Assembly (NCBI GenBank): GCA_947631725.1
Contig: CANRML010000070.1
Coordinates: forward strand, 1 to 6,439
From: an uncultured Clostridia bacterium
GTDB lineage: Bacteria; Bacillota; Clostridia; TANB77; CAG-508
Length of the DNA: 6,439 bases
Reading direction: 5' to 3'
Shown here: positions 6,042 through 6,439 of the stretch, piece by piece
Position numbering within the stretch: position 1 is the first letter of the stretch
How the letters are laid out: each line of letters starts with the position of its first letter
The notes under the pieces: generated by a model
What the model saw: only the letters and a program-made list of their open reading frames with translations
Databases searched by the model: none
Told to the model about the DNA's origin: nothing
Made by a program: the position numbers and the translations under genes

Positions 6042-6439
6042 TATATTATATTAAATGACATTACAAAGTCTAAATCTTTCCCTAATTGCATATAGATTGT
6101 TTCTTGTATTTGTGATTCTAAGTCTCCTGATATTGGTGATAAAGTAATTTGTTGCTCACTTATTCCCGCTTCTTGCATATATTTTACTTGGTCAAATTTA
6201 TAGTGGTCTGGGAATTTTTCTCTCATATATTGTTCAAATTCTGAAACGTCATTTCCAAAGTTTTCTGTTCTAAATGTTTCATCTAATACATTAAATGCTG
6301 ATTCATAGTCTCTATAGTTTAACATTTTTATCCATTTATTAACATTGTTTACAACTTTTTCTTGTGTTGTCAAAGTCATATATTGCTTATCTAATTCCTC
6401 ATCAGGAAGTGTGTAGTCGTCTAACTGTACTTTATAGTC
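6041..6439 (-). CDS. Hypothetical protein, C-terminal 132 residues; 5' part beyond the right edge
   Basis: I do not recognise this protein. The frame ends at TAA (6043-6041) and stays open to the window edge. An ATG at 6379 is unlikely to be the start: it lacks an SD at usable spacing, and the 20 codons upstream (starting DYKVQLDDYTLPDEELD) read as ordinary acidic coding sequence. The visible part is soluble, with no membrane helix or cysteine. It contains NNVNKWIKMLNYRDYESAFN and then VLDETFRTENF, with a later part rich in beta-type residues and ending DLDFVMSFNII. An alpha helix bearing conserved-looking tryptophan and tyrosine, then strands, is compatible with an NTF2-like or similar small alpha/beta fold, often found as the extracellular tail of a membrane-anchored protein; this is a guess. 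It converges on the activase fusion, sharing its terminator, so a functional link is not implied. Confidence 0.7.
   Translation of the reverse strand, partial: DYKVQLDDYTLPDEELDKQYMTLTTQEKVVNNVNKWIKMLNYRDYESAFNVLDETFRTENFGNDVSEFEQYMREKFPDHYKFDQVKYMQEAGISEQQITLSPISGDLESQIQETIYMQLGKDLDFVMSFNII

Noticed and set aside
6377..6379. ATG as the true start of the right-hand minus-strand gene
   Set aside because: The frame is open to the window edge, the upstream codons look like normal protein, and the nearest purine-rich stretch is about 17 nt away. It is better read as an internal methionine.

Overview
The window is AT-rich DNA with A/T-ending codons, Gram-positive-type Shine-Dalgarno (SD) sites and sigma-A-type promoters. 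It carries a GerM-like sporulation domain and a very large oxygen-sensitive-type iron-sulfur protein. Together these point to an anaerobic, low-GC Firmicute, most likely a clostridial (possibly gut) bacterium. No finer placement can be supported from the sequence alone.

Layout, left to right. Positions 1-512 (minus) hold the 5' two-thirds of a tRNA1(Val) adenine-37 N6-methyltransferase gene (YabB/TrmN6 type), running off the left edge. A near-consensus promoter for it (548-576) overlaps the SD of a divergent 58-residue hypothetical ORF (589-765, plus). Positions 766-1014 contain no intact gene. They hold three copies of a 23-bp direct repeat that look like one end of a decayed IS21-type element, an AT palindrome, and a strong bidirectional terminator (954-999). 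Positions 1015-1554 (minus) encode a membrane-anchored GerMN-domain protein. A divergent region with a near-perfect sigma-A promoter (1635-1663) then drives the main gene.

The main gene (1718-6028, plus; 1436 residues) dominates the window. It is a multidomain fusion of the 2-hydroxyacyl-CoA dehydratase activase superfamily. Two tandem BadF/BadG/BcrA/BcrD-type ATPase modules, each with the cluster-cysteine pair, are followed by a four-cysteine segment, then two HgdB-like modules (DUF2229/COG3580 type and COG3581 type), each with three candidate cluster cysteines. The layout suggests that an ATP-driven electron injector and its iron-sulfur acceptor, normally separate dimeric proteins, are fused in one chain. 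The substrate is unknown, and no CoA-transferase, dehydratase or electron-donor gene lies next to it here. Its promoter and its terminator (6012-6041) suggest a single-gene transcript.

The terminator is shared with a convergent gene (6041-6439, minus), whose unrecognised C-terminal part alone is visible before the right edge.
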